Shown here in pieces: positions 47,191 to 59,906 of a DNA stretch of 64,000 nt; position 1 is the first letter of the stretch, and each line of letters opens with the position of its first letter. The stretch is from Salvelinus alpinus (lineage: Eukaryota; Chordata; Actinopteri; Salmoniformes; Salmonidae), in the NCBI RefSeq assembly GCF_045679555.1, contig NC_092120.1:11027305-11091304 (forward strand). Direction: 5' to 3'. The position numbers and the translations under genes are program-made. Under the pieces are notes generated by a model. The model worked only from the letters and a program-made list of their open reading frames with translations. It searched no databases and was not told the DNA's origin.

Positions 47191-48078
47191 GAGCAGCGGC
47201 GAGATAACGGACACCTGTAGAAAAGGCGGGAAAAACAAAGCAAGGTTAAAACGACCATGTAGGCAGTAGCCTATTTCGCCGCCGCTATAAAGATAAACAA
47301 AAGCTAATGGTTGGAAGACCTACCTTTGTCGGAAGATGGAAGACCTCTCAGCTAAAAATTAATAGCCTGCATGCGCTCTTATTTCGTTACACTTTTAACT
47401 CCTTAAATGAATACATGTTTTGAGGACGAAAAATTAGGTGACTGTAGACGTCTAAGCTAATGGTCTAATGGATCACTAAGAACGTTTTATACCCAATTAT
47501 CATAGCCCTTTTAAAATGCCAGCTATATCTTCCTCTGGTGTTGTTTACGCACATAACTCCTTCAACTAAAGACCCTGTTTTCTTGAACTAAAGACCCTGT
47601 TTTCTTGTCTAGGCATTCGAGACATGTATTAATTGCCCACTTGTAGGCTATGTAACATGTATGGATAATATTCAACATATATATCGTTTTGACTAATTTC
47701 TTGAAAAAACATCAGATTTCATATCAATCATAATATGACATCTGTAAGATCATAGGTCTATAGTCATATATCATATAGGCTTGCAGTAAGCCTAGGCTAC
47801 AGTTGGAGTAGGCTAAAAGTCTACATTTAGGCCTACCTACTAGGCCTATGATGAATCTGCTAAATAAGAAAAATGCTAACTTTATTTTCATAAAACTGTA
47901 TATACTGTATGACAAGCAGCAAGTGTGTGTATCCTACTTCGAAATGAATTCACAGAAAGCAACAATTTGTGGGGTTGTTGAAATAAAAATTGGGCTGCAA
48001 GGTGGCCTATCAGACCATCACTAGAAAAGGCTATATGTTATTAGGGGAGATGACCAAAGATGGTCTGTGGTTGGGTAG

Positions 48079-49403
48079 TGTAAGAAATTGTATTAGATAC
48101 TGGTAACTTGTTTTAACAACTTCTCAACACTAGCTATACTTGACACAACATGCACCCATCCCCCACTATACCCCCACACTTTGTACCCTTATAATAACCA
48201 CAGACCCACACACACTCCCCTCCCCCATGAATAGGCCCCTGTTAAAACAAACGCACATGCATTCTGCTCGAGGATGAGACTCTAAGACAGGGGTGTCAAA
48301 CATACGGCCCGCGGGCCGGAACCGGCCCCCAAGGAGGTTCGATCAGGCCCGCAGGATAATTTGAAAGTGGAAAAAATGCATAAAAGACATGGAATTAATA
48401 TTTTTAATTCGCTGCAATTCATGGATTATCCGCTAAGGGGCGCACTCTTTCCATCAGAGTAGAAGACAAGCCGCATCACTGAGACAGACTGAAAACAGCA
48501 GACGGTATCAATGCGCCATCTGCTGCTTGTTACGACGTTGTTAATACCTTGGTCTCTACCTCTCCGCTACACCCTCATTAGCCAAAATGTCGTTATCCAA
48601 ACGGAGAAAAGTAGATAAGGAGTGTAGAATTTTCAAAGAAAAATGGACCACGTCCTATTTATTTACAGAGATGCACGGAAAACCTTCGTGCTTGGTGTGT
48701 TTGCAACAAGTTTCGGTATTGAAGGAATATAATATTCGACGCCACTACGAGACTCATCACAGCGAAAAATATGACGGCTTGCAATTAAAGTTTTGTGCCT
48801 TTGTACAATCAGTGGGATCAGTTGCAATGCATATTTGTGAATGATAAAAGTAAATTGCACATTTGTCTAAGGAAATATGAGGTGTTTCATGAAATGTTTT
48901 GTAAAAGGATAGTTCATTAAATTTCAATATTTTCCTAATGTTCTTGTGCTTCTTTACACCAAAACAAAGGAAAGACATGATATTTTGGTTATTTATAGCA
49001 GAGTATGGTATAATTTTAATGGTCCGGCCCACTTGACATCTCCCTAGGCCGTATGTGGCCCACGATGCGAAATGAGTTTGACACCCCTGCTCTAAGACAA
49101 AGAACTGTGTTAAGAGCCAATGGAACGTCGACATCAGGCCCGGACAGGACTACCCACGACCCAGATCGACCAATCGGAAGGCCAGACTACAAGATCAACC
49201 TACTTTACTTGTTGCATATATAACCAGCACAAACTGTTTAGAGCTCTCTTTTCCGACGATTCCATACGAGTCAGACAGAAGGGCCCGTGCTGCACGATTG
49301 CTAAGATATTTTTACCTGTGAATAAACTGCCTTATTATACAAATATCCACCTCGTCCTATGTCTCAACTTGATCTCCTGTCTCCAGTAAACGTTTTATCA
49401 ACA
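48079..49403 (+). mobile_element. Solo LTR interrupted by a hAT element
   Basis: Starts TGTAAG and ends TCAACA, with a 4-bp flanking repeat GTAG (48075-48078 and 49404-49407). It has a TATATAA block near 49217 and AATAAAC near 49321. Without the hAT insert (48288-49089) and its duplication the LTR is about 515 bp. No internal region; a retrovirus-like family is suggested by the 4-bp duplication. Confidence 0.7.
48288..49089 (+). mobile_element. hAT transposon derivative with BED-type zinc-finger frame
   Basis: The ends CAGGGGTGTCAAACATACGG and its imperfect complement (ending GACACCCCTG) are flanked by a perfect 8-bp duplication CTCTAAGA (48280-48287 and 49090-49097). The plus-strand frame 48587-48841 reads MSLSKRRKVDKECRIF, then CLVCLQQVSVLKEYNIRRHY with a following ETHH: a C-x2-C...H-x4-H BED-like finger typical of hAT-derived proteins. 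The rest of the transposase is deleted. It is nested in the solo LTR. Confidence 0.9.
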
Positions 49404-49407
49404 GTAG

Positions 49408-52370
49408 TTGGCCAGAATATTTGGTAAATATTTGTTAAAAGACACACTGGAACATGTCACGAAGCCTACATTTCTGGTATTGAGCCATATGGCTAAATCA
49501 TGTCCAAAAATAGAGTAGCTTCTTTTATTTTCCAGAGAGAAAATGGGCCAATAAACTGAAGTCACATCCTTGGATTAACAGCAGCCTATTGGATGTCACA
49601 TGACATGAGACATGTGGGAGGAGATTCTGCAGGGATCAGCCATCCAGGTGATAGGTTTGTATTATGCTCTGTAGATTTAGGCAAGAGCTCATCTGTGCCT
49701 TGAACAAGATAGAGATGAGAAATACAGGCTCAAAAAGCTCTTTGTTAGGGTAAAACCACAGGGTGAGCCACAGCAGTTCTCAGGCCCTTCTCACATTCCA
49801 GGGCACTTTCTCTGTACTCTAAAGGCTCTCTTCATCCTACTCATCTGAGATGGTAAAAGGCATTTTCTCTGTTTGCTGTGATGTCAAGCAGCTGTCTGTC
49901 CACCATGAGTCCACCACTTTCCATCCATGCCATTTCCATCTTTTTATTCAAAACTCCAAAGAGGACATCAATAAAACACTTGTGCAGTAGTCTATAATGG
50001 ACTCAAATAAATTATTAAAAGACAATGAATAAGAGCACCTAAGCAATAAATACATGTCAGTGTATACATGACAAATGGTACTCAATGATAACACAGATAA
50101 TTTAGTCTGTTGAAATAAACCAATTGATTTGGAGTATTCCATTCATTACCTGGGCAAGTACCCAGAATGCTTTGCAATGTAGAGTTGACGCCATACGTCT
50201 GCCTGGTGGTGTAAATCGGTGATCACCACCGACCTCCAGGTCCCCTGGGACACTGAGGTGCAGTGTGGGATACAGACTGCTCACTTCCACTAACCTTAAT
50301 CCTTCCATTTGAACAGTTAGTAGTCATGAAAAAGCTTCCTTACTTAGGCTAATTCTCCAATATAATCACTATTCATTGAATAGTAATACACTATCCACAA
50401 AGAATTGCTGCAAAAAATAAGAAAAGCAACTGCTTCCATCTGTATCCAGAGTGTAAACTGAGATCCTGAACTTCTTGAATGATGCAAATTTGATATTGTT
50501 AATTTATATTTATCTACCGTTAACAAATAAACATACATTTACCCAAACTGTCAAACAACAAAATCACCTCTCAAAGTTGTAAAGTTTTAAGCTTTGTCGG
50601 TTGACTTGCTGTTGTGTGCAGTGGAGTGCTCTGTAGGGTAAATAAAGTCAAATCGGCACATTTCTGAGAAACGTACAAACTAAAGTAATTACCTCCTAAC
50701 TACCCTTAATTCAGAGGGAACACAAACACTGTTAGGGGCTGCATGTGACCCACTAGGCTAATCATCCTGAAAATAGGTCACATAGTATTTAATTTAAATG
50801 CCTATGTATATTTAGGTTTCTCTATGCTCACAACACACCAGCTAAATCAGTCCATGTCAAATACACTCTCACACAGTACCAAAAATAAACCCTCATTACC
50901 GTATCATTACACAACCAATAGTTAGATTAGGTTCCTCAATCCAGCATCACTAAGTACACCACCTGCGGACCAGAGAACCTAGGCCCAAGAACCACACTAC
51001 ACAATTGGACCAAACACAGCGTTCACATCCAGAACCTGGCGTAGCAACATCTCAGAAACCTTCTTAGACCATGATGCCTGCTCTGCTTGCTTACCTTCAC
51101 CCTGGGGGCTCCCATGGTGCTGGTTATGTCTGTTTGGTTCTGTATAATCCACTGAGACCAGACCCTCACTCAACGTATTGGATAGTCCAGTTAAAAAATA
51201 AATAAAGACAGAAAAGCCCAGTTTATTTCCTCCCTGAACTGTGCTCTTTACAGCATTCTCACTCCCCACTCACGGCACTGGTTCCCCTTCCTCTCGCTCT
51301 CTCCCTTGCTCTCCCTCTCTCAGGGTTCCATAAGGTTCTCAGGCAGCCTCTTCTCCTTGACAGGGTGAGAAATACCTGAGTCTAACCCTAACCCCAAATA
51401 CACACAGGGACAGAGACCAAGACAGGAGAGAGAGAAGAGAGGGATGAGAGAGTAAGGAGAATATAATAAATACAGAGAGAGGGAGGGTTTAAAATAGAGA
51501 TGAGGAGACTAGTGCAGGGTACATTTTGTTGTGAGCATTTTAGTAGACTGACACAGTTCTGCAGGTCGCAAATACCCCAATGACTAAAAACATTCACACG
51601 TTGACATTTGGAGCTATGTTCAAGTAGTACAGTAAAGGTTAAGGTCAATTCTAGTCATTCAGTCAAAAAAATAAATTGACATTCTGATAATGAATTGAAT
51701 ACCAATTTAAAGTAACGGTTTAACAGGTGATCAAACTCAGTACCAATTGAATAGTGTTGTGACCGATATTGAAAAGTATTTTTATCCCATCATTAAAAGA
51801 CTGCAGATGCACATTGACTCCAGGATTGACCTTCTGTGTCCTTTTGACCTGCTGGTAAAAGTGTGCCAGCTATGACACTCCTGTCCAACATTCCATACAG
51901 TACACACTGAGAAATGCACAAACTGCTCTGAGGGGCCTCAACCAATAGGGTTGGCCTGGGAAGGGCCATTTACACCTAAATTACTACCAGTACATGAATA
52001 TATTTATCTAATGGAAATGTGTAGATGTTTCTGACTATTTCTAGTCGCAATATGGAAAGACATTGACAATTGTTTATGCAGAGTTCTTGCTAAAAAAAGG
52101 AAGTAAACCATGAATTCTCAAGTAATTGTGACTTTACAGAAGTCATTTTTCTAGTTCTCTGAATACTTCTAAATAAGGGCCATCATACACACAAAAGCTT
52201 TTACACATAGATTATGACCATGATCATTAAAGTACACATATGAAGTTTTTAGTCTCTATTCAAAGTTCAAACATAATGTAGTTTTAACTTTAAACATTTA
52301 ACTTTTTTTGGAAGTGAATCAAACACAGGGGTAATTGTAAATGTACAACAGAATTCCGAGAATCGTGTTC
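49408..52370. other. Intergenic DNA between collagen and SNRNP48
   Basis: No recognisable gene. Minus-strand open stretches near 50110-50300 and 51000-51270 have some splice-like borders but no known domain. Sequence is otherwise AT-rich, with a purine-rich patch near 51400-51490. Confidence 0.35.
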
Positions 52371-52376
52371 TAACAG

Positions 52377-52382
52377 TTTATT
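52377..52382 (-). terminator. Polyadenylation signal AATAAA for SNRNP48
   Basis: AATAAA on the minus strand, about 290 bp downstream of the SNRNP48 stop at 52675. Nearer candidates were not evident. Confidence 0.5.
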
Positions 52383-52674
52383 TACATTCTGTAATCTAAT
52401 ACAACAGGCATTTAATAACCTCTCAGTTTAAGACAAATGTTTAGAGCTGCACTGTTGCTTTAAAATATCATCATTAGATTACATCAAAGAAAGATTTGTC
52501 TGTGAGTCAAACTAAAATATCAACACATGCATACCATTTAGTATGAAGCCATGAATTGGGCACTTAGTATGAAGGCGTGGTAAGTGGTACGCTATTATGA
52601 ACATTGGAACGTAGCTTTGGTTGGCTCCTTGACCTAATCTCTGGCTTTCCAAGCCAAAGTACTAAACTTGAAAA

Positions 52675-55665
52675 TCACTTCTCTTCCTTTTTCTTCTTTT
52701 TCTTCTTTTTCTTCTTTCGTTCATGAGGTCTCTCATCCGGCGAACAGGAATCCCTGTGAATGTCCACACATTCAATTCACCAAACATATATACAGCCAAA
52801 GCATTCATCAACCACTAAATGCCTGCAACCAGCCTTGATGGTAACTTCATACAATTAAACACGGTCAGATTTGAATGCATGAGACAATGATATTCAGTCA
52901 ATCCACTACTCTGACTCACCTCTTTCTCTTCTTCTTGCTCTCCTTCTCTCGGCTGCGCTCCTGGCTCTGCTCTGGGCTGGGATCTTTGCTGCGGTGGCAT
53001 TTGTGGTGGGAGCCGTGTCCATCTCTGGAGCTGACATGAGATTGCCGGGACTCTGTGGAGGCAGACCGCCTGTCCTCAGACCTTCTCCTGAGACAAACGG
53101 TTCAGTGGAGTCAGTTTTTATTTTATTTTTTACATGCTCCTCAGATAAGTATTACAGTACTAATTGGATTTTGTATGAGCCGTCATGTAGGTAAGAAAAC
53201 AATTGTTGGATTACCTATGAGGGGCATGTTTGGACTCTCTAACCTCTTCCTTCCTCTCCTCCTCTTTCCACTGACTGGACAGTTCAACAGAGTGGACATT
53301 AATTACCTCCCGAATCACCTGCAGGATTCATGAAAAACATAGCCAGATATAACACACACACACACCTCAAAGTAAAGTACATCCATTAACATTCTATTGA
53401 AACAGTCACACCCCCACACACCTCAGTGTAGGACTTCTTTGTGTTGTGGACGTTCTTGGCTCTGTAAGACTGCCGCCGTCTCTTGTAGTCCCTCATCTCA
53501 GCCATCAGCTCCAGGTGAGACTTGTGCTCGTTCTGATCGTTACCTGATGAACAGAAACAAACACAACAGACTCACTGGAATTAATTTAGAGGAGCAATTC
53601 ATAGGAAAATTGGTTTAAACCATACTACTGGTCTCAATAGTTAATGTTTAATAGGCCTACCCTTTTTGAGCTTGGCCACCAAATCAACATAGAGGTCCTC
53701 GTTGTCGGTTGCAACAGCTTGATCCTTCTGTTGGCTGGCCTCCCTTGTCACGTGATCAAAAAGAGCCAGTCGGTCTGCCACAGTGAGGTCACAGATAGCT
53801 CGCTTGTGGTTCTGAGGAACTTCTGAAGGATCTGTGGAGTATTCACCTGCAGCACAATGAAAAGGGCTTTACATACACTCACATGCTACAACAGAGTACA
53901 GATAGAGTCATGAGAAGTCACTAATTCAAAATCTTTTAAGAACACATTAATCACATTGAGATGATCACTCATCAAGATGATCACCTTCAGTATTAAAGGG
54001 TTAAAAAAGAGTAAAGGCCTTTCCCCAACACGTACAGGGAAAATGTGTGCGTTCGTACGTGTGTAATGCCGCCAACAGAGGCAGCATGTTTGAAAGGATA
54101 TGGCATTAAAGGATACTGCACGGAATCAGTAAGCCTGAACGAGGGAAGAACCTCCTGTAATTACTCACCCCTGTCACTGAAAACAAAACACAGAACACGT
54201 ACTGTTGACAAACTCAAAGAAACTATATCATAAAATAAAAAACAACAGCCACCAACAGCCACCAGCCGTGTTAATAATGAATTAATGCATGTTAATGGAG
54301 ACCTTTTTAGACATGGGCAAGGCACTGAAGACCTACGAGCTTGGTAAAAAAATAATATAAACATTGGTTGTTCTTTGGTGAAATGACCATTAAAGAATAA
54401 AATAATAAAAGCATAAATATTTTGTGGGGCATGTATACCACAGAGTCGAACTAATGCTGATGGCCATAAATACAAGCCTAGGGTTTTTATCAGTGACCTA
54501 ACACTAATGTAAGGGTGTAATGACCTTACTTTGGCTGTACAGTCCCTCTGTCCTAATTGACGGTGCACTTGCTCTTGCTTGTAGAATCACTTGTTGCTGG
54601 GTGTGTTTGTCTACAGGTGAGGCAGAACACAAAGAAAGATATGAGACAAGCATTGGACTTCCCCAACCCAGGGTCAGTCCAAGGAATTTTGACTATTACA
54701 TTAAGTTGAGATTCACTTTGCAGTGGAATAGTGTGACACTCACCCATTGTGAAGCTGGTAATGCTGGCATTCTCATAACACAGAGAGGTGTCATACATCT
54801 CAGCCTTGGGAAAGGAAAGGAGTTAACTTTTTATAAAAGCTTTTAAGAACATAGTAACAGATAAGGTTGTTGCATAATTAGGGTGGAGAGTTTTTCCTGA
54901 TCATTTGACCTCACCACTTTGGTCCGCTCTAGTTATAGGGTCCAGTTTTTCTAGGTCTGGCCCTATGGTCAGGAAAAATCCTTACCCTAATGACAAGCAA
55001 CACCAAAAGGTGTTGATGGCTCAGTTGATATTTCATTAGAGTATGTGTGTGCATATGTGATACAGTATAGCTCTTTAACCTGTTCCTCATGGGAGTATCC
55101 CATCTGGCTGAGTTGGCAGGTGGCTTTGTGTCTCTCCATGCTCCTGCTTGGCACTCTGTGGTTCGGGTCATAGGGGCACACCTCCATCGGCTCCTGTGGA
55201 AGGTCATTTACAAGTTATAATCTCATTTCTGCTTGTTGTAGCATGCATGTCATGTATACAGAGACTTAATGAATCTCCCATCATCGATGGTTTTCCCCAT
55301 TTATTTGTAGGCCTCATATCTAGCTAGCAACACATTCACAACAGATGGTGCACATTTTAAATGTGGATTTTCGGATATTAGCTCAGGTAACGTTATGAAA
55401 ACATTGATTATGGGGTGAACTAGTCCTATAAAGAACGCCGCGCTTTCAGGGCTAGGAGAACCACCCATCGTATCTGACAGTTGAATAAATATAGCTAACT
55501 ATCTTCCTGACCTACCTGAACTGAGCCGTTGTCCAGGTCCCGTCTCCATCCCAGCGTCTCGAACAGCTCATTCAGTTGTCTCTGGCAGTTCTCGGTGAAC
55601 TCCGTCAACTCTTCCAAACTTCGCAGACGAGCCTGGAGCGTTTGATTTTCTGGTGAATCGCACAT
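52675..55665 (-). CDS. snrnp48: SNRNP48, U11/U12 small nuclear ribonucleoprotein 48 kDa
   Basis: Nine exons join in frame: 55665-55516, 55193-55080, 54804-54744, 54610-54530, 53846-53661, 53543-53422, 53318-53215, 53087-52920 and 52753-52675, giving 354 aa (human 339). The N-terminal CHHC-type zinc finger reads EVCPYDPNHRVPSRSMERHK then ATCQLSQMGY. The middle has NHKRAICDLTVADRLALFDH and LYVDLVAKLKKG. Next come EMRDYKRRRQSYRAKNVHNT and SYTEVIREVINVHSVELSSQ, as in the human protein. The C-terminus is rich in Arg, Ser and Lys (ERKKKKKKKKKEEK). The protein is part of the minor spliceosome and recognises the 5' splice site of U12-type introns (known). ATG is the first in its frame at the 5' end. 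Confidence 0.95.
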
Positions 55666-56040
55666 GTCGTAGTCAGGTAAAATCTAAATTGTGTTTACAT
55701 TAAAAGGGTTTTCCTTACATTTTACTAGTTAATGTCCAACCTATATTGGGTATGCAGATTTTCGAACGTTGTTCAGCACCACTGCCGCATTTAATAGCGT
55801 TAGCTGTGTGGCGCATGTAGATGACGTAAGCCTGACTGAGGTGCATTCTGGTAATTGAAGAATCAAAATGAATTTAAGGTTTAGTTTTTAATTGTACACA
55901 TTTGTACAATTAAAAACTTTAATTGCAGCATACATAGGCCTACGTAAGTAAGTAAATCACATAAAACATGAGATGTAGTATAAAATATTACATTTAAGCA
56001 GCTTCACAAAGTAAGGTATAGTGCTGTTGTAGTATGTGTC
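55666..56040. other. SNRNP48 upstream region
   Basis: Presumed promoter of SNRNP48; no TATA box evident. Apart from an AT-rich palindrome-like run (TTTAATTGTACA near 55890-55920) nothing notable. Confidence 0.35.
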
Positions 56041-56345
56041 AGTCCGAATAGGGGGAAGGATTCGATGGGTAGATCTGACACTGACGTGTCCTATCTATCG
56101 TCTGAGGCAGCTAACGTTATTTGTTGCTGGGGTTTTGCAAGCTTCTGGACAAAGGATCTGCTGGTGGGTGCGGCGGGACTCCACGGACTGCAAGCCCAGG
56201 TCATTGCATACAGAGGTGTAGGTTGTGCCCATGATGATTTTGGTAGCATGTCGTTGGATTTTCTCAAGTTGGTTGTGTTGGTGGGCTGTGAGACTTGCCA
56301 TACTTGAGCAGAGTACTGGAGCACTGGACGGACAAAGCAAGTGTA
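56040..56345 (-). mobile_element. LINE reverse-transcriptase C-terminal fragment
   Basis: On the minus strand, the frame 56340-56095 reads LTAHQHNQLEKIQRHATKII, then NDLGLQSVESRRTHQQ, a conserved tail of LINE reverse transcriptases seen in many fish elements. It belongs to a different LINE family from 40856-41815. Both ends are truncated. Confidence 0.7.
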
Positions 56346-56798
56346 GACTGTCAGAAGGTCTTGGAAGTTACATTTACTATATCTTCATTAGAAGTTCAAA
56401 TCAAGACAACAAGCAAAGGTTTTCTTACTTTATTGGGTAAAAAAATTATAATTAATGAACCTCACATAACACTGGCATAAAAAAGGCCTTTAAATGGTAA
56501 TTCAAATACATTTAAATATTTAAACTACATTTAAATAAATGTAAAATACATTCAAAAGACAAGGCTGACATTTAAAAACACAGAAAGTTCCCTTGCAAAC
56601 AACTTTTGAAGGAATGCATGTTTAGGTGGGGAAAAGCTGGTCATCGTGCAGCAATATGGTTTCCATCAAATAATTTGGATAGACTCCTTCTGATCTAAAA
56701 AGAAAGACATACAAACATTAGCTACTGCATAGCCCTACTTTATGTTTATGTGCTTCAGCAATGTGTAAATAAACCATGACCTTGAATCATTTAACTAC

Positions 56799-58158
56799 TT
56801 ACATTACTTCAAGTGTCTCTGTGTCCTCATAGGCTACTTCCTCCACTATTTCCACCTCGACTCCTACCATTATTGTCTTCCTCACTGGGAAACAGAAGTA
56901 TTTGATTAGAGAAAAAAACTACATAGCAGCCATGCTGGATCACCATAGAGAAGAATGACCCTCTTTCACATAAACAGACATATACACTTACTTCCAAAAT
57001 TGAAGAGAGGGGAACCAGCCCAACTGTGGCAACATCTTCCTGGTCCACTTGGTCCATGCACACAAACACAGCCATGGCCCTCTGTCCTGTGGCTCCTCCA
57101 TTGACTGCCTAAACAATGCTGGGATGATTCTTCTCCATCAGCACCAGCCAAGGAGGGCTGGTGTGGGGGGACATCCATCCACATTTCAGGGGCATCTAGC
57201 CCTGTGTCACTCTGGCTTTGGATGCTAACTAGTTCTGTGTGGACAGGGCCAAAGGGACTCTCGGTACAAGCCCAGCCCCAGTGGTTCTGAACACACTCTT
57301 GGGTGAGGCCATGGCCATCTGAAGACACGGGACAAAGGAGAGAACCTAAGAACATTTGACAAAAAGTTTCTGTTCATACCATTGATGATGTCTAAAGGTA
57401 TTCAAGTGAATGGAGAAACCAAGCAAATGTCATTATGTCTGTATGTTGGATAGCACATTAATGAGCATACAAAGAAATGGGAATAGGGGAGATGAAAACT
57501 AAACGTGGATAACGAGATGCAAGGAGAGGAGATAGAAGGCTGGGAGAGGGGAAGGGAAGAGATGGAGGAGCGATAATAGTAAGGTGTGGTGAGAAGGGAC
57601 GACATAAGGTAGGGTGCTGTTCTGTTGCAGTCTGTCGTTGTATCACATGTTTGGTCCTGCTGTCTCTTTGGCCTGCCAATGGGCCTGCCGAGTTTGGGCA
57701 AGGCTCTTAGTCACAAGTCATCTGCCCACACTGGCAAGCACGGAGGCAGTGGTAGGTAAGCAAAGTCAGAATAGCAGAATTGGGAAAACATGTTAATTGA
57801 TACAAACCAGCATAAACCCTGTTTACCCCAAGACAACAAGGCATGCCACTTAAAAACAAACCTAAATCATGGTTGAAACAGACAAGCAATGAAAGTCCCC
57901 TGAACTATTTTGCAATGAGCCTGCAATATTCTCTCACAGTTAACTCATACACCTCACTCTTACTTGTAGCATAGCAACAGATTGCTGGATGCTCCCTGGT
58001 CCAAATTGCATGTTCTTCCTCTTTTCCTTCTTCCTCATCCTCCCATTGCCTCAGGGTTGCTGAGCCAAGTCTGCCCAGGTGCCTGTGGTGGCGTAGAGGC
58101 TCCCCGTTCGACAACAACCAGTTAGGGTTCTGTCCGTACATCTCAATCAGGGCTTCTA
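56799..58158 (-). CDS. Unrecognised gene, three 3' exons
   Basis: Exons 58158-57964, 57318-56992 and 56884-56799 have good splice signals (TATACAG acceptor; ACAA|GTAAGA and GGAA|GTAAGT donors) and join in one open frame of about 200 residues. The first reads EALIEMYGQNPNWLLSNGEP and an acidic run (EDEEEGKEEEH). The second is Ser/Gly/His-rich (MWMDVPPHQPSLAGADGEES). The last is acidic and ends EVAYEDTETLEVM and a stop. I recognise no domain. The upstream exons are not identified; they would lie between 58.2 and about 59 kb or further. The second exon is open for 109 codons, but a different exon choice is possible. Confidence 0.45.
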
Positions 58159-59122
58159 CTGTATACCAAGGCAAAGAAGAATAACTTTGCGTGTTTGATT
58201 CCCTAGTTGATAATAGCAGGTCTATAGGCTAGAGATGAGCCAGATTTGTGCATGGGCTCCGCAGCAGTGCCCTCTGATCCTGTCAGCCGCAGAACAGCTT
58301 TTCAGTGGAGGCACGATTCAGTATTTCCTGTCCAGAAAGGAAGTGCACCCCAATGGTTCTGAGACGAGTGTTTCTGATCTTGTGTAATGATGTAATGATG
58401 ACTCTTGGTGGTCTTACTGTATTAAAATACAACACAAATACAGTACAACATTATTAGCCTGTGGGACAGTTAATGCTGTGCAGTAGCATTAGGAACATGC
58501 ACACTCACACATAAAATAAACACAAAATACAATACACAATGCAATGGTTGGCCTGGTGAAAATAATGTTGTTTATCACAATAGTAAGACACAGAAACAAT
58601 TGAGACAACTCACAATTTGGCATCATATTCACTATATGCAAATCTATTACTATAAGTACTACTACTATCTATAGTATTACTTTATTACTTAGAGAAATGC
58701 AGTCAGCGCTGCATTTATCTTTGTTGACAAGTATTACTGTCACATGATTGGCAGGCAGCTGGTCACATGTTAATGCAAGGCCAATCTGGAAATAGTGCAT
58801 TGAGGTGATGAGCCTCAATGAAACTTAAAACACTGGAATGTGCCTGGAATATACCATTTACTTCCTCGAGTGTTCATTTCATGTTAACAAAACATACTCT
58901 GGTAAACGTTTATACTTTGACTTCTGTTCAACTACATCCACTATTTTACTCCAAATAAAGGTTTCCAAAGACAACAGCCTAAAACTCAAATTCATCCCTC
59001 CCATTGCTTATTGTAAATCCAGACACCCGACACTCCCCTTGTATGTAAAGAAGGGCAAGTCAGGGAAGGGGATACTTTATTTCCAGTTGGTATCACAATG
59101 TTATTATTTTCATAGAAATTAG

Positions 59123-59906
59123 TTATCCTGGATATGGTGCTCCCGCAGGCGGATACCCAGGAGGGGTAAGATCTTACAGACAAGTTTCTTCTATATAAAT
59201 ATGAAGGTAAATGGGCAGGACCATTTAGTTGTCCGGAAGTAGAACTGCAAACCGGTCCTGCATAATATAACATGCGTATATTGCACAGTGTTTTGCGTAT
59301 ACAGTATACTATTTGTTGTATCTAATACAATTTGTAGGCCTGCCTGCCAATGAATCGCTACCATTGGCAAGCCGTAGCATATATTTTATGCTTGATGCGC
59401 CTCTTTGCTCCAGGGATACCTGTTATTCCCTGTTATTGCTCCAGGGATACCTGTGTGTGCCTCTGTTGTATCGAACAAGTGTTGTTCACTTGTTCGATAC
59501 AACAGAGGCACACACTCTTACAATGTAACAATCTGAGCTGATCAGAAGGTTACATGAAGTGCAAATGCTATGATGGAGTATAGGGCCAACACTTTGTATA
59601 AAAAGGTTCAGTAGCATATAGGTCGATAGAAGTACTGTTTTTGACTCATTTCACCCAACCCTGGGAGTGGTCAGGTTCACATAATAGCTGGGACTCACGG
59701 TCCTGGTGTTGCTGGCCAAAGTACAGTTTGACACTCTTTATGGTGTTCTCTCTCTCATTGTCTCTCTCTCTCTCATTTTCTGTCTGTCTCATTGTCTGTC
59801 TGTCTCGCAGCATGGAGGTGCCCCTGCTGGTGGCCCTGGCTTTGGAGGATACCCTGGTCAGCAGCAAGACCCTCTCTATGGATATTTTGCTGCTGTTGCA
59901 GGCCAA
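59123..59906 (+). CDS. sri: Sorcin-like N-terminal exons (partial gene or fragment)
   Basis: Exon 59123-59165 reads YPGYGAPAGGYPGG. Exon 59811-59906 reads HGGAPAGGPGFGGYPGQQQD, then PLYGYFAAVAGQ, after which a GTAATA donor follows. This is the glycine-rich N-terminus and first helix of sorcin, a penta-EF-hand calcium-binding protein that modulates ryanodine receptors (known). The two exons join in phase 0. The ATG exon is not seen, and no EF-hand exon is visible before the opposing HERPUD2 gene. Either the EF-hand exons lie far downstream, overlapping HERPUD2 on the other strand, or this is a fragment of a broken gene. Confidence 0.6.
59453..59515. repeat. Perfect 29-bp palindrome with 5-bp loop
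   Basis: 59453-59481 (GTGTGTGCCTCTGTTGTATC then GAACAAGTG) is exactly complemented by 59487-59515, with loop TTGTT. It lies in the intron between the two sorcin-like exons, just after a short direct duplication (GCTCCAGGGATACCTG at 59407 and 59438). Confidence 0.95.

Noticed and set aside
50110-51270. Minus-strand open stretches with splice-like borders between collagen and SNRNP48
   Set aside because: No recognised domain, no consistent joining of frames, and no coding bias that I could see.
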